A stretch of 64,000 nucleotides of DNA from assembly GCA_029204225.1 (NCBI GenBank), contig CM055095.1, positions 73,772,560 to 73,836,559 of the forward strand. The letters run 5' to 3'. A program made the translations under genes and the position numbers. Shown in pieces: positions 59,909-64,000 of this stretch. Numbering within the stretch: the first letter of the stretch is position 1; each line of letters opens with the position of its first letter. The notes below the pieces were generated by a model. The model saw only the letters and a list, made by a program, of their open reading frames with translations, searched no databases and had not been told where the DNA came from. The DNA is from Diphasiastrum complanatum. Its lineage: Eukaryota > Streptophyta > Lycopodiopsida > Lycopodiales > Lycopodiaceae.

Positions 59909-60633
59909 CGCTACTGCGTGAAGCTCTACATCAACCATCAAGCAACATCCTGGATGAAAAGAAATCCAACAGGGACCTTATAGGCTTAGACCATGTCTCA
60001 AGTGAATTCTCACAAATTTTTCTACAAAGAATATCACACCCAAACACCCCTGAATTTAGCGTGTTCTCTATAGAAGAGAATGTCTCTAACGATTCTTCAT
60101 CAGTCATATAAGTCGATGGTCCTGATGTGCAGATTGAAAATAAAAGCTGCAAGAGTAGCGCTTCTCAAATAGGACTTTCAAAGCATATTGAAGGCCTATC
60201 CCATCAATTCGACCTTGAGAAATGGCATAGGAGTTGTGAGAAAGTTGCTTTTAATGAAAAGGGTCGAGTGAGGCTTGCTACACAACTAAAGATAGAGTTG
60301 TCAACAATGGCCATTCAGCTACCTGCAAGTTCCCAAATCAAAGCAGTTGGCTTGGAAAATGATGCTGATATAAGATTCAGATTGGGTTGGGATGTAAAGA
60401 GGCCAGGTTCAATTAGCTCAGGCATAAAAAGTCTTTTCCAAAGCCATGCTTTCTGCTTAAAAACGCTCTTGGGAGAAAATTTCCATCAAGAAAATATTTG
60501 AGAGTCGTTATACAACGAAGGCGTGGATATCCATTCCAACTCAGCTGAGCTTGAATTTGAGAAAGGTCATGAAGAGAATCTTTTGTTAAGCACTGAAGGC
60601 AGTTTGGAGGTAAAGCTGATGTCCGAAGGTTCA
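59909..60633 (+). pseudogene. Nearly open 240-codon frame of unknown identity
   Basis: Reading from just after a possible acceptor (GAGTTATAG) at 59908, one plus-strand frame stays open to 60633 except for TAA at ~60113 and TGA at ~60499. It includes LLREALHQPSSNILDEKK, SSEFSQIFLQRISHPN, FDLEKWHRSCEKVAFNEKG, RFRLGWDVKRPG and NSAELEFEKGHEENLLLS. Composition looks protein-like (charged, few Cys). There is no recognised domain and no homolog in the window. The minus strand is also partly open with three stops, so the sense strand is not certain. It could be a decayed host exon. Confidence 0.35.
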
Positions 60634-62689
60634 TGAATTCAAATGATGAGCATGTAACTAGCTGAAAACTAAGCATTGGTTTTATTGGACTAGTTCAGAA
60701 GCCTATATATAGCTTGACAACATCGCCCAGAACAACAAGCTATCTCTTGCAGGATCGCTTCCAACTCAGAGATTAATGGACGATTGATTGGCTTTGAAAG
60801 AAGGCAAACATCAATAAAATTTAAAAAATGCACTTACTTTGATGCGTAGTACTCTCCACACAGCGAAAAAAGCAGATGTCTTCTGCACACAAATGTCGAT
60901 GAAGAACATACGCGTGCTGGTGAGCACGATATGGTGGACAAAGAAAGGAGGACGAGTAGGGGGAGGAAAATAGCACGCCAAATTACCCATTAATGCACAT
61001 GGGGCTCCTTAATGGTTGCGTCGGTGGCTTGTCCATGGCACTTGCCCCCCATTTGGCCCTAGGCTCTTATCAAGTAACCACCATTTGACACTAGGCAATA
61101 GGAGCTGCCAGCCTCACCTATAGACGATGTTTCTACAGGTAATCAAGTCGTGTCGTTGAATTTAAAAAATTTCACATTGCTCCACGCAAATTCTCGGCAC
61201 TTCGCTTTCCTTCATTATTGTGAATGCTGAATCATTCCAAATCATCAATCCATCTCGTTTTTTGAGTTTTTTGATCGAAACTGGGAACAATCTTTGGAAT
61301 ATTCTATTGCATCCGTATTCCATCAAGATGAACCAACCTGAATGTTTCAAAACAGAGATTGGTTGTATTTGATGAGCCATGTCTAGTGATAAGCACCAAA
61401 CTCATAGCATAAGTGACAAATGTGAGCTATTGTGAGTGATAGACATCTAAATTGAGCAATGTGGACAATATCCTAAACAAAAAATTCCTTTAGATATTTG
61501 ACCACTTAATGGGCAATTTTGAGTGATCAAGTCCAAAATTGAGCTATCATGAGTAATAGACTTCAAGTTAGACCTCTATTTTTTAGAAATTTCTTAATAT
61601 GAGACAATTGGATTGAGATTCATATAATTCCTTCCAGTGTAGAACTAGGTTTTGAAGGATTGTTAAAGTTATATGAATTCATACTTCCATTTCAGTTTGT
61701 GAATATAGCTCTAAATCAATTGATGTTTTCAACTGATTAAGTGGAATTTAGACTTCCTAAGCCCAAATGATTATCTCTATTTGATAGTTGATTATTGAGA
61801 GTAATGTTTTTATCACTCGGGATAAGATTTCTATGATTTTAAGGAAAAAGTCCGGTTTGTAATAGTACTCATTACTGATTTTTTCGAATCTTTGATATCT
61901 TATACGTTGTCTCTTGAGAACTTTTTAATCGAAATTATGAAATTTCTTTAAAAAGGGGGAGAAGAAATTTATAGGAATAATACTTTCATAGGATCAACCA
62001 GCTGCATAGATTTCTTTTGTGAAATCCAGTATGAGTGCAATGGTGGAACTATCTGTTGGAATAGAGGAAATCTCTAGTGATTGTTTTTGAATGATTTGGA
62101 ACTAGAGAAGTTTTGGGAATTTTGAGCTGTTAGATATTCATGGTTATAGATAGTGGTGGTAAAGATTAAATTTAAGATTCCGCTGATTGGATCAGATGGA
62201 ATAAAGTTTTAATCTTAACCTTATGTCCAAAGATGTATGTATAAGTCAACCTAATCTTGGTTTGTGCACTAAGATCTAAAGTAGGTTGATTGCTTGAAGG
62301 AATTTTGATGGTAAAAGTATGATGGTTGGGAAACTTGTGATGTGGAATTATTCACTTCAGAGATTTTCCAGATATGTTATTTACTCAAGAGAAATAGAAT
62401 CTTTTGTAGCTGAATTACAAGACTAACTTGAGTAGTTGATTTACTCATGTGGAAGTTAATTAGTAAAACGGACAGTGTGAAGAGAATTCACTAGAAATTG
62501 TTTGTTTTGTGTGTATTGCTTGTAAGACACATAATTTATGAGTCATTCAGATTCAATCAAGGAATTGTGGGGCTAGATCCAGGAGGAAACTCCAAAGGAT
62601 CTAGATTTGGTTGGGTGGTTTCGCTCCATAGTCTCTCTTGTGTTTTCCTATCCTAATTTTAGGGGTTGTCCCTAGTGGTCTTTATACTT
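60634..62689. other. Non-coding stretch, no feature recognised
   Basis: A/T-rich, many stops in all frames. Wording such as GAGTGAT…CAAAATTGAGC resembles the leaders of the copia-type elements but cannot be assigned. Confidence 0.4.
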
Positions 62690-63578
62690 AACTAAGGAAG
62701 GAGAGCTTGTTCAAGTTAATCTTAATAGATTGTTGGATGCTCATGCTAACATTGTTCAAAGTATTGCTATTCAAAAGACTTTGCCAACTTTGATTGATCT
62801 TCAAGAGATCTTGATCAATGAAGAATATAGGCTTCAAGCAAGAGGTGGATCTTCATCAACATCTCAAGTTGGAGAGGAGGCTATGTTCATCAAGGGAAAA
62901 TTCAAGGGTAAAAGCAAAAATAAGTGGGTGGATGCTTCTTCAAATGGCAAAAAGACGAATAGATCAAAGCTCAAGTGCTTCTATTGTGGCATCAAAGGAC
63001 ATTTTGCAAGTGAGTGCTACAAGAAGAAGAGAGATCATGAAGAGAAGCAAGGTAATCTTACTCTTGATGAGGATGTTTGGATATTCAAGATGCAAATGAT
63101 GATGCTTTTGTGATGTCTTCATGCATGCTTGCTAATGATGGAGATCTAGATCCATAATGAATTGATAGTGGAGCAAGTTCACACATGACTTTTCACAAAG
63201 ATTACTTCACTTCTTTGTTGGCATATGGAGATGACAAGAGGGTGATCTACACGGCCAATGATGGTGAATGTGCAATCAAAGGGATTGGCACAATTCCTAT
63301 TTCTCTCTCTACAAATAGGAATGTTCATATGGAGGATATTTTGTTCATTCCATCTATTATTAAGGATTTTCTTAGTGTGAGTCAATTGCTAAGTAAAGGC
63401 CTCAAAGTTGAGTTTGATGGAGATGCTTGTATGATAAAAAAGAAGGATATGTTGACTGCAAAAGGTAAAAGGCAAGGGAAGTTGTTCAAACTAGATGCTT
63501 GTGTTATTGCTAACCAAGTTGGATGTGTTGCAAGAGAGCAAATACCTATTCAAGAGGTTTGGCATAAAAGGATGGGAC
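62690..63578 (+). pseudogene. Ty1/copia gag C-terminus, protease and pre-integrase
   Basis: It enters gag mid-domain (GELVQVNLNRLLDAHANIV), followed by the basic linker, zinc knuckle (CFYCGIKGHFASEC) and KKKRDHEEKQG. After a frameshift near 63080 the protease reads IDSGASSHMTFHKDYF (DSGA active site). The two codons before it, which are Trp-Trp in copia A, are TAA and TGA here. The protease and pre-integrase region continue open for 137 codons (VIYTANDGECAIKGIGTI, DILFIPSI, FLSVSQLLSKGLKVEF, EVWHKRMG). At 63579 another repeat interrupts the frame. Same lineage as copia A and the gag at 45995. Confidence 0.85.
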
Positions 63579-64000
63579 TGATGGGGCAAGGGAGATAGAA
63601 GAACGTGAATGGAGAAGAGAGTAGGAATATTGCAGAACAGCTCTCCCATTACAATCAGCTGCTAGATGCAAAAACAGTCTAATAGAATGCTTACGCTAAA
63701 TATAATCACAACTTTAAGTGTTCTAATTGCCCAACGAGACCTTAAAAATTAATTCATACTCACAAAAACAAGAGTACAGTCCATCAAAGAGATTAGATAT
63801 GGTTTGTGTGTGGTATTACTAAAAAATGGATTCAATGTGAAGTTTGGTTCTAAAATAGATGGAAAGAGCAGTATGATATCGCGAGTTCCTCAGGCGTTAA
63901 AGACAACCATTGTCTGATCAGAAGCAAAGGAGTCGTAGACGTCCGTGTTCTGATCAGAGTGAGAAACAAGCATGATCAAACAACGATAAAGTGCATTCAA
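63579..64000. mobile_element. Unclassified dispersed repeat (copy 2), runs off the window
   Basis: It starts TGATGGGGCAAGGGAG inside a copia frame and is similar throughout to 29433-29860. Its insertion inside a coding frame shows that this end is a genuine element boundary. Class unknown. Confidence 0.65.

Noticed and set aside
59931-60152. Minus-strand ORF at 60 kb as the real gene
   Set aside because: The extended minus frame has more stops than the plus frame over the same stretch; neither is certain.

Overview
The window looks like plant nuclear DNA made almost entirely of repeats. The reasons are many Ty1/copia and Ty3/gypsy LTR retrotransposon pieces, primer-binding sites matching the 3' end of plant initiator-Met tRNA (TGGTATCAGAGC type), a chromodomain gypsy integrase, a Mutator-like transposase, spliceosomal introns, and very long (AG)n/(TC)n microsatellites sitting in or near LTRs. 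There are no operons, CRISPR arrays or prokaryotic signals, and I saw no tRNA or rRNA gene. The species cannot be named from the sequence; a land plant with a repeat-rich genome is the safest statement.

Layout. 1-0.6 kb: a G-rich foldback (MITE-like) element. 1-3 kb: an antisense gypsy gag scrap, then a 1.4 kb LTR with 62-bp tandem repeats that runs into an antisense copia gag. 3.9-8.8 kb: an antisense copia LTR and a 4 kb antisense copia element with both LTRs. 12.4-13.6 kb: a copia RNase H fragment split by a solo LTR. 14.4-18.6 kb: two antisense copia fragments (integrase; gag-integrase). 15.6-21 kb: a diverged dispersed repeat family. 22.2-23.1 kb: a MULE transposase remnant. 24.8-25.2 kb: nested inverted repeats (MITE-like). 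25.9-28.1 kb: a gypsy LTR joined to an antisense copia RT/RNase H. 28.1-29.4 kb: an LTR with an (AG)96 tract. 32.1-36.3 kb: a chromovirus whose RT segment is inverted. 36.3-46.8 kb: copia pol, then a single LTR, then copia leader and gag, with a 6.7 kb gypsy inserted in the leader (exact TATCT duplication). 47-49 kb: further gypsy and copia gag scraps. 53.7-58.3 kb: an LTR element without a recognisable polymerase but with a nearly intact ~600-codon frame. 62.7-63.6 kb: a copia gag-protease fragment cut by another repeat.

Only one region looks like possible host coding sequence. On the minus strand between 50.3 and 52.1 kb, seven exons with canonical splice sites join, all in phase 0, into an open frame of about 345 residues of unknown function. 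A further candidate exon lies at 52.9-53.2 kb.

Functionally, the autonomous elements are all broken (stops, frameshifts, deletions, inversion), so nothing here forms a working pathway. The interest lies in the architecture: nested and permuted retrotransposons, shared LTR motifs (GCGAAGG, CACACGTGTG), and the two unexplained coding candidates at 50-52 kb and 56-58 kb. Boundaries marked 'about' were placed by eye.
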